Shown one piece after another: positions 49,779 through 58,460 of a stretch of DNA of 64,000 bases; position 1 is the first letter of the stretch, and every line of letters begins with the position of its first letter. The position numbers were made by a program, and so were the translations under genes. The notes under the pieces were generated by a model that ran no database searches, had not been told where the DNA came from, and saw only the letters and a list, made by a program, of their open reading frames with translations. Source of the stretch: JBILXY01 sp044378055. GTDB taxonomy: Bacteria > Patescibacteriota > JACMRA01. The stretch is taken from positions 3,980 to 67,979 of the forward strand of contig JBILXY010000006.1 in the NCBI GenBank assembly GCA_044378055.1. The letters are read 5' to 3'.

Positions 49779-51266
49779 ATGACTTTTTTGAAAAACTTAC
49801 TTGTAAAAATTCCAGCCTTCTTTATTTTAGCTCTATTAGTTTTAGGATGGTCTAGTTTAGCTTTTAGTTCTATTACAGCCAATGCGCAAACAAATAGAAC
49901 TACAGGCCCTATTTATAGCGAGGAATGTGGACGAATTGTTGCAACCCAATCACCTGACACACAACAATACAAAGATTGTGTATCTAAATCTAAAGCTGGA
50001 GAATTCAACAGTAATACAACACAAACTGGTGGAAATATTTCTTCTTTCCAAATTCTTCCTTTTAATAACATTTTTGATTTACTAAATGCAGTGGTAGAAT
50101 TTTTACGAAATTTGGCCATACCTTTGGCAATTCTGGTAATAACTTGGGGTGGTTATAAATACTTCATTGGTGGTTTAGATGGAAAGGGGGATGGATTAAA
50201 AGCTATTCAAGCTGGAATTATTGGTTTAGCCATTGTATTAAGTGCCCAGCTAATTACAACAATAACTACTGGTACTTTCACCAATAGTGGTTTTAATGCC
50301 AATGCAATTATTGAAACCTTACTAAGGCCTGCTACAGACACACTGGCACTTTTAGCTAGCGGAGTTGCGTTATTGGTAATAACTTGGGGAGGTTATAAAT
50401 ACTTCCTTGGTGGTATTGATGGAAAAAGTGAGGGAAAGAAAAACATTCAAAGCGGTGTTACAGGTTTAATTATTGTACTTGTTGCCAGATTTATTGTGCA
50501 GGCAGTTGAAAGTGTATTTAAAGGGGCAAATTCAGAAACTAATTTCGGAGAAAGAGCACAAAATTTTATCGAACCAATTTTAAACCAGGGTATTGGATTT
50601 TTGACTGCTCTAGCTAGTGTTTCAGCAGTTTTGGTAATTGTATGGGGAGGTTATAAATATTTCTTTTCAACTCTTCCAGGTGGTAAGGAAGATGGAAAGA
50701 AAAACATTGAGCTGGGTATTACAGGTTTAGTAATAGTTATTATTGCACAACCAATTGTAACAATTATTAATTCAACTATTGGCGTTCAGAATAATCAATT
50801 AAGTTTAGATCCACAAAGTTTAATTTTTACGGCCCAAGTTATTATTACTAAATTCCTAATTCCAATTTCCTCAGTTGTTACTGTTGGTTTGTTTATCTGG
50901 GCTGGATATTTATGGATTTCTTCTCAAGGCGACCCAGGAACTGTTAAAAAAGCCAAGGATTCATTCTTTAATGCTATAATTGGTTTAATCGTTGTATTGC
51001 TTGCGGTTACAATAACCCAACTGATTGTGTTCTTCGTTAAAACTGATTCAGTTACACCTTCTTCCAACACTAACAGCTCTACTTCTGCACCTAGAAGCAC
51101 TACTACTACAACAAACAACTCTACTACCTCAACTACTCCTGTTGCAAGGCCAAATTTATCTACTGAAAATAATAGTACACCAAGTGGTGGTACAAATCAA
51201 GCTGGAAATGGAGTGCTTGTTCCAAATACAACCCCAGGAAACGGTACGATAATCACTAATCCATAA
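49779..51266 (+). CDS. T4SS pilin-like protein with four tandem VirB2-type units
   Basis: The 495-residue protein has a signal peptide (about residues 1-36) and a short Cys-containing segment (two Cys near 50 and 67). Four VirB2-like helix-turn-helix units follow. Their marks are ITWGGYKYFIGGLDGKGDG (about 122), ITWGGYKYFLGGIDGKSEG (about 202), VWGGYKYFFSTLPGGKEDG (about 288) and IWAGYLWISSQGDPGTVKK (about 373), each followed by a GLxxVL helix. A Ser/Thr/Asn-rich tail of about 75 residues ends it. VirB2 pilins normally have one unit and assemble as many copies, so a fused tetramer is unusual. It may form a membrane channel or a pilus base. Cotranscribed with 49254-49769. Confidence 0.75.
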   Translation: MTFLKNLLVKIPAFFILALLVLGWSSLAFSSITANAQTNRTTGPIYSEECGRIVATQSPDTQQYKDCVSKSKAGEFNSNTTQTGGNISSFQILPFNNIFDLLNAVVEFLRNLAIPLAILVITWGGYKYFIGGLDGKGDGLKAIQAGIIGLAIVLSAQLITTITTGTFTNSGFNANAIIETLLRPATDTLALLASGVALLVITWGGYKYFLGGIDGKSEGKKNIQSGVTGLIIVLVARFIVQAVESVFKGANSETNFGERAQNFIEPILNQGIGFLTALASVSAVLVIVWGGYKYFFSTLPGGKEDGKKNIELGITGLVIVIIAQPIVTIINSTIGVQNNQLSLDPQSLIFTAQVIITKFLIPISSVVTVGLFIWAGYLWISSQGDPGTVKKAKDSFFNAIIGLIVVLLAVTITQLIVFFVKTDSVTPSSNTNSSTSAPRSTTTTTNNSTTSTTPVARPNLSTENNSTPSGGTNQAGNGVLVPNTTPGNGTIITNP

Positions 51267-51295
51267 ACTTCACCACCATATGGAAAAGATGCAAA

Positions 51296-52765
51296 TTAAA
51301 GCTTTACCTCTAAAATTTCTTTGAATTTACCAGGGTTTCCCTTACCCTTTGATTCCTTCATGCACTGCCCAATAAGGAAACCAATTACTTGAATTTTACC
51401 AGATTTATATTCTTCAACAATTTTAGGGTTAGATTGAATTACTACATCAACAAAAACTTCCAAGGTTTTATCATCGGTAAGTTGGAATAAACTGTTTTCG
51501 CTGGCAGCATCGTTAACTGAAATAGCTGGATTTTCAATAATAATTTCAATTAACTTTTGAACACCTTGATTATTAATTTTCTTATCGGAAAACAATTTGG
51601 CAATTTCAACTAGGCTTTGGCTGGAAACTAAATCGTAACTATTTTTTTCCAATTTTTCGGCAAAAGCAATTAATATGGAAATTAAGTTAGCTGTGTTTCT
51701 AGCAATTTCTAAACTTTCTGTTGGATAATCTGTTTGAATAATTTCCCAAGCTGAATCAAAATAAGCAGCTAATTCTGGCTGACCTACCAAGGTGTTTACA
51801 ATTTGAATATGCAAACCAAGTTCAAGATATCTTGTTCTTTGGGCCATTGGAAGCTCTGGAAGTTCGCTAAAAGTAGGAATATCTGAAGTTTTAATTTCTA
51901 GAATTTGTAAATCTGGTTCAGGGAAATATCTATAATCATCGGCAGCTTCTTTGCTTCTTTGGCTTTCAGATTTGTTTAAATCGTCTCTCCAGCCTCTGGT
52001 TTCTTGTGAAGGTGTTTCGCCATTTTCAAGCATTTCAGTCTGTCTTTTAATTTCAAATTCGATTGCCCTTCCAAGTGATCTGACCGAGTTAATATTTTTA
52101 ACTTCAACTTTATAGGAAGGTAATTTACCTAATTTGTATTCTTCCTCGGTTCGCATGCTTAAGTTACAATCAAAACGCATTTGGCCTTTGTCCATGTTTG
52201 CTTCAGAAATTCCTAAACGGCGGACAAGAAGCTGCAATTCAGTAACATAGCCCATAGCCACTTTGGCTTCTTCAATAACGGGTTCGGTTACAATTTCGAC
52301 TAAAGGACATCCGGCACGATTGTAATCTACTAGGGTTTTATTGTTCACATGCATTAACTTTCCTGCGTCTGCTTCTAAATGGGCTCTGGTTAATTCTACC
52401 GAATGCTTAGTAAATTCGCCAGTTCCTTTATCTTCAGCAAAAAATTCAACCACTCCGCCTTCCACAATTGGGTTATCGTACTGAGAAATTTGGTAACCTG
52501 CTGGTAAATCTGGGTAAAAATAATTTTTTCTATCCCATCTAGTTTTTTTAGGAATATTGGCGTGAATAGCAACACCAAATAAAATGGCTTTTTTAACAGC
52601 TTCAGCGTTAAGTACTGGCAAAGCCCCAGGCTGACCGGTGCAAAATGGACAAATATTTTTATTAGGTGTGTCTGGTGCAAATTCGTTTAAGCAGGAACAA
52701 AAAAGCTTTGTAACAGTGTTCAATTGAACATGGGTTTCAATACCAATAATAGGGTAAAGTTTCAT
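51296..52765 (-). CDS. gatB: aspartyl/glutamyl-tRNA amidotransferase subunit B
   Basis: The 489-residue protein is GatB, which phosphorylates mischarged Glu-tRNA-Gln or Asp-tRNA-Asn for amidation with GatA and GatC. Motifs: PIIGIETHVQLNT, FCSCLNEFAPDTP and NICPFCTGQPGALPVLN with zinc-binding Cys, KNYFYPDLPAGYQISQYDNP, MRFDCNLSMR, and DYRYFPEPDLQ. The C-terminal third is the helical YqeY-like tRNA-binding domain. Length is normal. gatA and gatC are not here. Confidence 0.95.
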   Translation of the reverse strand: MKLYPIIGIETHVQLNTVTKLFCSCLNEFAPDTPNKNICPFCTGQPGALPVLNAEAVKKAILFGVAIHANIPKKTRWDRKNYFYPDLPAGYQISQYDNPIVEGGVVEFFAEDKGTGEFTKHSVELTRAHLEADAGKLMHVNNKTLVDYNRAGCPLVEIVTEPVIEEAKVAMGYVTELQLLVRRLGISEANMDKGQMRFDCNLSMRTEEEYKLGKLPSYKVEVKNINSVRSLGRAIEFEIKRQTEMLENGETPSQETRGWRDDLNKSESQRSKEAADDYRYFPEPDLQILEIKTSDIPTFSELPELPMAQRTRYLELGLHIQIVNTLVGQPELAAYFDSAWEIIQTDYPTESLEIARNTANLISILIAFAEKLEKNSYDLVSSQSLVEIAKLFSDKKINNQGVQKLIEIIIENPAISVNDAASENSLFQLTDDKTLEVFVDVVIQSNPKIVEEYKSGKIQVIGFLIGQCMKESKGKGNPGKFKEILEVKL

Positions 52766-52837
52766 ACTTTTGTATGGAAAGCGTAATTAAAAAAATGGTC
52801 AAACCATTATTACCAGTTTCATCTTAGAAGATGTTAA

Positions 52838-52874
52838 TTGACATAACAGATTATATATCATACTATATATCATA
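52838..52874 (+). promoter_or_regulatory. promoter with overlapping direct-repeat operator for the toxin-antitoxin pair
   Basis: TTGACA (52838-52843), 17 bases, TACTAT (52861-52866) is a near-consensus promoter. Two identical 11-base repeats TATATATCATA (52852-52862 and 52864-52874) cover the -10 box and the start region, a likely binding site for the antitoxin. Confidence 0.65.
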
Positions 52875-52894
52875 TACATTATCGTATTTATTAT

Positions 52895-53125
52895 ATGTCT
52901 AAAATTGTTACCATGACTGAATTTCTTAGAAACCCAAAAGAGGTGCGAAGGTTGGTTGAAAAGGGCGTAAAAGTGTTTGTGAAATACCAAAATAAGATTG
53001 TAATGGAGATTAATTTACCCGATTTAGCCGCAAAAAAAATAAGTATGCCGACAGCTAAAATAGGTATTCAAAAAGAACTTTCTAGAGCGGATATACACAG
53101 CAAAAATTCTTGGTTAGATAAATAG
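52895..53125 (+). CDS. antitoxin of a PIN-toxin pair (Phd/YefM-like)
   Basis: The 76-residue protein begins SKIVTMTEFLRNPKEVRRLV, reading like the N-terminal domain of Phd/YefM antitoxins (T-x-F, N-P, V-x-x-L). KVFVKYQNKIVMEI follows, then a flexible C-terminal part (KELSRADIHSKNSWLDK) likely to bind the toxin. It is 5 bases upstream of a PIN toxin gene, with a promoter whose -10 box is covered by direct repeats, as expected for autoregulation. The family call is moderate; the role is supported by context. Confidence 0.7.
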   Translation: MSKIVTMTEFLRNPKEVRRLVEKGVKVFVKYQNKIVMEINLPDLAAKKISMPTAKIGIQKELSRADIHSKNSWLDK

Positions 53126-53130
53126 AATTT

Positions 53131-53553
53131 ATGAAAAAGAAAATAATGGTTGATACAAATATACTAATTTACGCCTTCGATGAGAACTCTATTCATCACA
53201 AGGTTTGTTATAGCTTGGTAAATTCAAACGAAAATTTATATACTACCCACAACAATCTATTGGAATTCTACCTAGTGCTAACTTCCAAAGCTTTCCTTAA
53301 AAACTATAATATTGACCTGGTTAAACAAGCTTTATTGTTTATCAAACAAAAAATGATTATTGTTTACTCAACTGAAATAACTGAAATAATTTTAACCGAT
53401 TTAGTTAATCAGTTTACTCCGAAAAGCGGCCAGATTTTTGATTTTTTGATTTTAGCTCAAACTATTGAAAACAATCTGGATGGAATTTATACTTACAACA
53501 TTAGCGATTTTCCAAGCAATTTACAAATCTCTATTTCTGAACCAAATCTGTAA
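53131..53553 (+). CDS. PIN-domain toxin (VapC-like)
   Basis: The 140-residue PIN domain shows IMVDTNILIYAFDEN (first Asp), NLLEFYLVL (Glu), IFDFLILAQTIENN (Asp) and YTYNISDF near the C-terminus. It should be a ribonuclease toxin neutralised by the preceding antitoxin. It overlaps the 3' end of the convergent glycosyltransferase gene by 23 bases. It is not closely similar to the toxin at 32.1-32.5 kb, so the two systems arose separately. Confidence 0.83.
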   Translation: MKKKIMVDTNILIYAFDENSIHHKVCYSLVNSNENLYTTHNNLLEFYLVLTSKAFLKNYNIDLVKQALLFIKQKMIIVYSTEITEIILTDLVNQFTPKSGQIFDFLILAQTIENNLDGIYTYNISDFPSNLQISISEPNL

Positions 53554-54742
53554 TTTTACTTTCAAAAATTTCCTGACTAAATTGTTTAGCAGTTTCTTTT
53601 ATTTTAGCAGATGAGAAGGTTGGTTTAGACAACAGGTCTTGATACTCTAGAATTGCAGATTTTAGAGATTCTACAGTTTGATCTTTGAAAAATACTCCGT
53701 TTATTCCATTTTGAAGATACTCCAAAGCCCCGCCGGCTTGGTAAGCGATTACTGGAATACCGGAAGCAAAAACTTCAATTGGTGTAATTCCGGCATCTTC
53801 TTTACCTGGGAAAAGAAAACCTTTGCAATTTTTTAATAAATTTAGATATTGGTCGTCTGTAGTTCGGCCTAAAAATTCAATTAGACCAGCAGAGTTAGGA
53901 TTTTTAGACTCGTAACTTGCCACTAAATTTTTTAAATCTGCCATTTCTTTTGGCAAAGCCGATGTTCCTCCAATTTTAAGTGGAATTCCTAGTTCTAAAC
54001 AGGCTTGAATGGCTAAATCTAGGCGTTTGTGGAAGCTTATTCTGCCATGACAAAGATAGTAGTTATTGTTGGAGATTGGCTGAGTTGGATGAATATTTAT
54101 AAACTTTTGAATATCTGTTGGAGGGTAAATTAAAATTGGTTCGACGCTATAAACTTGTTTAATTAAGGAGCAGATAAACTTTGAGTTTCCGACCCAAATT
54201 GCCCCTTTTTTGCTTAGATAATTTGATGCATTTAAATCCATCCATTTCAACCAAAAGGTAAATAAAGGAATTAGTGCTTGGAGAAATCCACTTAACGACT
54301 TATGATCAGTTTCAGTTACAAGGCCATGCAAAAACCTGGTAGGAGAGTGGCAGTAGTGAATAATTTTAGGAGTGGCATTGCTTGGAGAATTTTCAATTGA
54401 GATGTTTTTTCCGCAATAGGTTGAAGAGATCAGAACCACATCGGCCGCTTTCACAGTAAGAAAAGACATTAAAATTGGATAGACCCAGAAAAGATGTTTT
54501 TGAAATTTCTGCATCCATTTAATTTTAAAAAGTAGTTGAATTGGGGTAGTAACAACCCTACCCTCTTCCCAAGCCTGAGTGATAATTTCGGAGGATTTAA
54601 ACTTTTCAGGAATAAAATAAGCCGTATAAAGCAAAGCTTCAGGATACATTCCAAGCCAAACCTCCACAACTTTCTCAGCCCCACCATATTGCCCAAAATA
54701 ATCATGAACAATAGCAATTTTCTGGTTGTTTTTATTAGGCAT
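53531..54742 (-). CDS. glycosyltransferase family 4 (GT-B fold)
   Basis: The protein has the GT-B layout. An N-terminal acceptor domain begins KIAIVHDYFGQYGGAEKVVE and a middle part contains IIHYCHSPTRFLHGL. The C-terminal nucleotide-sugar domain has YYLCHGRISFHKRLDLAIQA, FLGRTTDDQYLNLLKNCKGF and FPGKEDAGITPIEVFASGIP with the E-x7-E motif, then GGALEYLQNGINGVFF. It transfers a hexose onto a lipid-linked or surface glycan, perhaps together with the WecA-like enzyme at 48-49 kb. I start at the Met at 54742, closest to the family start; a TTG at 54784 is also part of TTGACA and unlikely to be the start. Confidence 0.88.
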   Translation of the reverse strand: MPNKNNQKIAIVHDYFGQYGGAEKVVEVWLGMYPEALLYTAYFIPEKFKSSEIITQAWEEGRVVTTPIQLLFKIKWMQKFQKHLFWVYPILMSFLTVKAADVVLISSTYCGKNISIENSPSNATPKIIHYCHSPTRFLHGLVTETDHKSLSGFLQALIPLFTFWLKWMDLNASNYLSKKGAIWVGNSKFICSLIKQVYSVEPILIYPPTDIQKFINIHPTQPISNNNYYLCHGRISFHKRLDLAIQACLELGIPLKIGGTSALPKEMADLKNLVASYESKNPNSAGLIEFLGRTTDDQYLNLLKNCKGFLFPGKEDAGITPIEVFASGIPVIAYQAGGALEYLQNGINGVFFKDQTVESLKSAILEYQDLLSKPTFSSAKIKETAKQFSQEIFESKITDLVQK

Positions 54743-54946
54743 CGGCTTTATGTCAGGTTTCATTTGAAAAAAGGATAGTGTCAAACTATTTTATCTAGTT
54801 TATTACATTATATAATTTAGATCCTGAAATAAATTCAGGATGACAGCACTATCAAATTATTATATACAACCCAATTTTTAAAAAATAAAAGTTTCTGTTT
54901 GACAATTTTTTGCTATTCCTTCACCAATTAATAACCAATCAATCAC

Positions 54947-55441
54947 ATGTCCCGAAGAACCAGAGTACTTAAAAGACCAACCATCAGCCCAGACAGCACA
55001 TTTCACAGCATTTTAGTTAGCAGACTAATTAATAGAATTATGTGGAATGGTAAAAAAACTGTAGCAACTAAAATTGTTATTGATGCTTTAAATGAAGCCA
55101 GCACAGAATTACAGGTTGCTCCTTTAGAATTGCTTGAAACAGCAGTTGGAAATGTACGCCCTACTATTGAAGTTAAAAGTGTTCGTGTAGGCGGTGCTAA
55201 CTACCAAGTTCCTATGGAACCATATGAAGCCAGAGGATTAAGACTAGCTTTAACTTGGATTACCGATATTGCCAGAAAGATGAAAGGCAGACCAATGGCC
55301 CAAAAGCTTAAACAAGTTCTAAAAGAATCTTATAACAGCGAAGGTGCTGCAGTTGCTAAAAGAAACTCTGTTCACCAAACAGCTGCTGGAAACAAAGCTT
55401 TTGCTCACTTAGCTTCAAGACTAGGAAGAAAAAAGAATTAA
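54947..55441 (+). CDS. rpsG: 30S ribosomal protein S7
   Basis: The 164-residue protein is uS7, which nucleates the 30S head. Motifs: MSRRTRVLKRPTISPDSTF, SRLINRIMWNGKKTVATKIV, ALNEASTELQVAPLELLETA, VGGANYQVPMEPYEARGLRL, and KRNSVHQTAAGNKAFAHL. Length is typical (155-165). It is separated from rpsL by almost 50 kb, unlike the usual str operon, and stands alone with its own terminator. Confidence 0.95.
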   Translation: MSRRTRVLKRPTISPDSTFHSILVSRLINRIMWNGKKTVATKIVIDALNEASTELQVAPLELLETAVGNVRPTIEVKSVRVGGANYQVPMEPYEARGLRLALTWITDIARKMKGRPMAQKLKQVLKESYNSEGAAVAKRNSVHQTAAGNKAFAHLASRLGRKKN

Positions 55442-55463
55442 TCTTAAATAGGTTAACATATTT

Positions 55464-55483
55464 CTGGGGCAACCCAGTTTTTT
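55464..55483 (+). terminator. rpsG terminator
   Basis: CTGGG-GCAA-CCCAG hairpin followed by TTTTTT, 22 bases after the rpsG stop codon. Confidence 0.85.
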
Positions 55484-55524
55484 ATTGGTTAAATACTGGA
55501 TTTTTAGCTTGGTTGGAGGCAATA

Positions 55525-56010
55525 CTACCCAACCTTACTTCCCCACATCCACAAATAGGCTGCGGAAGTTACCGTGTTTGAGACATTTAAACTTTCTTTT
55601 TTTCCTTTCATAGGTAAATGCAACTGACCAGAAAGATGCTGGCTTACTTCTTCGGTTAAACCAGTAATTTCATTCCCAAACCAAAGGCAAGTATTATCCC
55701 AAGAAACTGGAGTATTCTTAGCTTTTTGTTCATCAAGGAAACTTAAAATATCTTGGCTTGACTGATTAATTTCAATTCCCCAATGTTGGAAATTTGGAAG
55801 ATATTGTAAAACATCTTGATAATGAGGAAAACTTCGCCATTTAACATTCTTTTCTGCCCCAATTGCAGTTTTAATTACAGCTTTTAAAGTAGAACCTTCT
55901 GGAATAGGAGTATAGCCTACCAAAATTAAATCGGCGCCAATTGCATCGCAGCTTCGCATTATCGAGCCAACATTCCAGGCAGATCTGATATTCCAAAGTA
56001 CAATGGTCAT
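55525..56010 (-). CDS. tRNA/rRNA methyltransferase of the SpoU/TrmH family
   Basis: The 161-residue protein is a minimal SPOUT methyltransferase. It has the three SpoU motifs: NIRSAWNVGSIMRSCDAIGA, CLWFGNEITGLTEEV and LPMKGKKESLNVSNTVTSAA, which form the knotted SAM site. It probably 2'-O-methylates a ribose in tRNA or rRNA; the exact site is unknown. It starts one base after hrcA ends, so the pair is translationally coupled. Confidence 0.88.
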   Translation of the reverse strand: MTIVLWNIRSAWNVGSIMRSCDAIGADLILVGYTPIPEGSTLKAVIKTAIGAEKNVKWRSFPHYQDVLQYLPNFQHWGIEINQSSQDILSFLDEQKAKNTPVSWDNTCLWFGNEITGLTEEVSQHLSGQLHLPMKGKKESLNVSNTVTSAAYLWMWGSKVG

Positions 56011-56784
56011 TTATTTGGTTGTGTTTGAATTTGGCTTCCCTAGCATATCGTTTAAAGCTTTTAAAAGTTCCAGATTTTTCTCTTTAGCCAGAAATTGAAT
56101 TGGTGTAACAAGGCCTACCACAGATTTTTCCCCATCTTCCATATATACTTCTGTTGCCACCATGGCATAACCTTGTCCCAGTGGTAAAATTGGGTTATCT
56201 CCTGCAAAAACAGTTTGGATATTAGAATTAACCGACTTGGTTTTACTGTCACCTTCCAAGAAAAAACCTTTGTAACTATCCAGATTATCTAAAAAGTTTA
56301 AAACTTCAGAAATTTTTCCATCCCCTGGGGCATTTAACAAATTGCCAATTCCAGTGATATTTTCCTGATCTTTATTCAAAACAAAACCTACTCCACCTGT
56401 GGTTACTGAAAGTAAACGGGAAATTTCTTTACTAAGTTTTGCTTCCTTTTTTTCCATTTCCATTATTTGCTGGCGCAGTTCTTTTTGCTGACGGCCTGTA
56501 ACTTGCAAACCTAAAATTAACTGACTTACAAACAATTTAAAAGCTTTTTCAGTTGGTTTACTGCTTGCATTTGTGTATGGCTGAAATAAATAACCAAGAT
56601 CGCGAAGTTCAACCAGCTCATTTCTTATTGTGGCTGATGAAAAACTAAAATTGTATTTTTCCTTTAATTCCTTAGAGCCAATACTTTCGTTATTATCGCA
56701 ATGTTCTTTAATCACAGCGAATAGTAAATTTTTTTGGCGACTTGTAAGATTAGTATCAGGATCGGAAAAAGTTTTTCTAGGCAT
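56011..56784 (-). CDS. hrcA: heat-inducible transcription repressor HrcA-like
   Basis: Residues 10-85 are the HrcA winged-helix domain: LTSRQKNLLFAVIKEHCDNN, GSKELKEKYNFSFSSATIRN, ELVELRDLGYLFQPYTNASS, KPTEKAFKLFV. The remaining 170 residues form the GAF-like sensor region but are shorter than the usual 250 (family length about 340; here 257). HrcA represses chaperone genes through CIRCE elements. No complete CIRCE inverted repeat is visible in this window, and no grpE/dnaK follows. It lies between def and a SpoU gene. Confidence 0.85.
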   Translation of the reverse strand: MPRKTFSDPDTNLTSRQKNLLFAVIKEHCDNNESIGSKELKEKYNFSFSSATIRNELVELRDLGYLFQPYTNASSKPTEKAFKLFVSQLILGLQVTGRQQKELRQQIMEMEKKEAKLSKEISRLLSVTTGGVGFVLNKDQENITGIGNLLNAPGDGKISEVLNFLDNLDSYKGFFLEGDSKTKSVNSNIQTVFAGDNPILPLGQGYAMVATEVYMEDGEKSVVGLVTPIQFLAKEKNLELLKALNDMLGKPNSNTTK

Positions 56785-56817
56785 TTAATGAATTATAAAT
56801 TTGTAAATTTGTTTTGT

Positions 56818-57321
56818 TTATTCGGCAATGACGGTATTTTCAGTAAATTCTGAAGGATCCATTTTTCTTCCTCCTTTTTTAATAAATAATTTACCTTGCA
56901 AATGGTCAACTTCATGTTGGGCAACCCTGGCAATTAAGTCTCTGGCTTTTAACAATTTCTTTTTTCCTTGTTCATCAAAATATTCAATGTTTACATTGGC
57001 AGGTCTCCAAATTTCATAAAATTGTTCTGGAAAACTTAAGCAACCTTCAATCATTAAATTTTCTACGCTGCTTTCGAAAACTATTTTAGGATTAATCAAT
57101 AAAATATCTTTGGCTTGTTTACCTTTTTCAACTTCAGACAAGTGGATTATGCAAATTTGTTTAGACACACCAATTTGTGGTGCAGCAAGGCCTACTCCAT
57201 CAGCTTTTACAACTTCCCACATATCTTTAATATCTGATTTTGTTTCTTCATCAAGAGGAAAAACTACTAATTTGGAGGTTTTATCCAGTATAGGATTTGG
57301 GTATAAAACAATATTTTTCAC
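56818..57321 (-). CDS. def: peptide deformylase
   Basis: The 167-residue metalloenzyme removes the formyl group from nascent proteins. All three motifs are present: GVGLAAPQIGVSK, EGCLSFPEQF with the metal Cys, and RVAQHEVDHLQGKLF with the two metal His and catalytic Glu. The start is GTG at 57321. TTGACA (57351-57356) with CATAAA (57328-57333) would again put the transcription start at the start codon. It heads the def-hrcA-spoU unit and is divergent from clpP. Confidence 0.94.
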   Translation of the reverse strand: MKNIVLYPNPILDKTSKLVVFPLDEETKSDIKDMWEVVKADGVGLAAPQIGVSKQICIIHLSEVEKGKQAKDILLINPKIVFESSVENLMIEGCLSFPEQFYEIWRPANVNIEYFDEQGKKKLLKARDLIARVAQHEVDHLQGKLFIKKGGRKMDPSEFTENTVIAE

Positions 57322-57360
57322 TCTTTGTTTATGCTTGAAGTTGGCAACCTTGTCAAATGC

Positions 57361-57389
57361 TTGACAAAATAAAATAGGGCTTTTATGTT
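57361..57389 (+). promoter_or_regulatory. clpP promoter
   Basis: TTGACA (57361-57366), 17 bases, TATGTT (57384-57389). The clpP ATG is 39 bases downstream. It is back to back with the def promoter. Confidence 0.6.
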
Positions 57390-57427
57390 CCTTTTAAACA
57401 AACAAAAAATTTAACAATCTAACTTAT

Positions 57428-58054
57428 ATGTATCTAAATAATTTAACTAAAAACGATAGTTCAAAACCAGCAACCTCATCGCTTGTGCCAATGGTAATAA
57501 AACGAAGCAGCGAAGGAGAAAGAAGCATGGATTTATTTTCAAGACTTTTGGATGAAAGAATTATTATGTTATGCGAGCCAGTGGACAGTGGTATGGCTAG
57601 TATAATTGTGTCTCAACTGCTCTATTTACAAAGCGAAGATTCAGAAAAAGATATAACAATGTACATTAACACCCCTGGGGGAAGTGTAACCTCAATGTGG
57701 TCAATTATCGATACAATGAATCTTATAAAACCTGATGTTTCAACGGTTTGTATTGGAATGGCAGCCTCTGCAGGAAGTTTAATTCTTGCTAATGGAGCTA
57801 AGGGCAAAAGGCTAATTTTACCACACGCCGAGGTTATGATTCACCAACCACTTGGTGGCGCCGAAGGCCAGGCCAGCGATATTTCTATTCGAGCAAATAA
57901 TATCTTAAAAGCAAAAGACATCGGTCAAAGGTTTATGGCTTTAAAAACTGGTCAACCGCTTGAAAAAATTGAAAAGGATATGGATCGAGATTTCTTCATG
58001 GATGCTGAAGAATCTGTAAAGTATGGAATTGTTGATAAAATTATTGGCGCCTAA
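57428..58054 (+). CDS. clpP: ATP-dependent Clp protease proteolytic subunit
   Basis: The 208-residue serine protease has the catalytic triad: Ser in CIGMAASAGSLILANG, His in LPHAEVMIHQPLGGAEGQAS, and Asp in KDMDRDFFMDAEESVKYG. YINTPGGSVTSMWSIIDTM forms the oxyanion region. It forms a barrel that degrades unfolded proteins delivered by ClpX or ClpC, which are not encoded here. Length is normal. It overlaps the next gene by one base (TAATG). Confidence 0.95.
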   Translation: MYLNNLTKNDSSKPATSSLVPMVIKRSSEGERSMDLFSRLLDERIIMLCEPVDSGMASIIVSQLLYLQSEDSEKDITMYINTPGGSVTSMWSIIDTMNLIKPDVSTVCIGMAASAGSLILANGAKGKRLILPHAEVMIHQPLGGAEGQASDISIRANNILKAKDIGQRFMALKTGQPLEKIEKDMDRDFFMDAEESVKYGIVDKIIGA

Positions 58055-58458
58055 TGAATATTGAAGAAATCCAAAATAAGCTAAAAACTTATTCCAAAAA
58101 AATATTAGATTCTTCTGAGCTAAAAAAATTCTTTCTTGGTTTTTTCTTAATGCCTTGGATAGTAATTTGGGGCTGGCTTTTGGTTTTAATAATAATTTGC
58201 ATTTGGTTTTTAAGTAATAACATCTACATCAACAAAGAACCAAGCCTTTCCCTAGCCCTGCAATCTACACTGTCTTTTCCTACTACTTTAATTCTCTCTT
58301 CATTTTCAATTCTAGGTTTTTATTCTATCGCCAATTTTATTTCAGCAAAATACCGATGGGTTAGATTCATTGTACTGATAATGTCCTACTATGCTTTAAT
58401 TTTATTGAGTATTCAAAGCTACCCATATTTTGTGGTATTACTAACAACATCACTTTAA
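58054..58458 (+). CDS. three-helix membrane protein, function unknown
   Basis: The 134-residue protein has a charged N-terminal segment (IEEIQNKLKTYSKKILDSSE) and three hydrophobic helices (WIVIWGWLLVLIIICIWFLS, LILSSFSILGFYSIANFI, FIVLIMSYYALILLSIQSYP). No family recognised. Its ATG overlaps the clpP stop codon, so it is translationally coupled to clpP and may act with it at the membrane, by context only. Confidence 0.65.
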   Translation: MNIEEIQNKLKTYSKKILDSSELKKFFLGFFLMPWIVIWGWLLVLIIICIWFLSNNIYINKEPSLSLALQSTLSFPTTLILSSFSILGFYSIANFISAKYRWVRFIVLIMSYYALILLSIQSYPYFVVLLTTSL

Positions 58459-58460
58459 CC

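Noticed and set aside
50135..50700. Regularly spaced similar DNA segments that could suggest a CRISPR-like array
   Set aside because: The repeats are in frame, about 240-260 bases apart and encode the pilin units. No CRISPR array or cas gene is visible in the window.
56011..57427. CIRCE operator expected near hrcA
   Set aside because: I could not find the TTAGCACTC and GAGTGCTAA inverted repeat here or elsewhere in the window.
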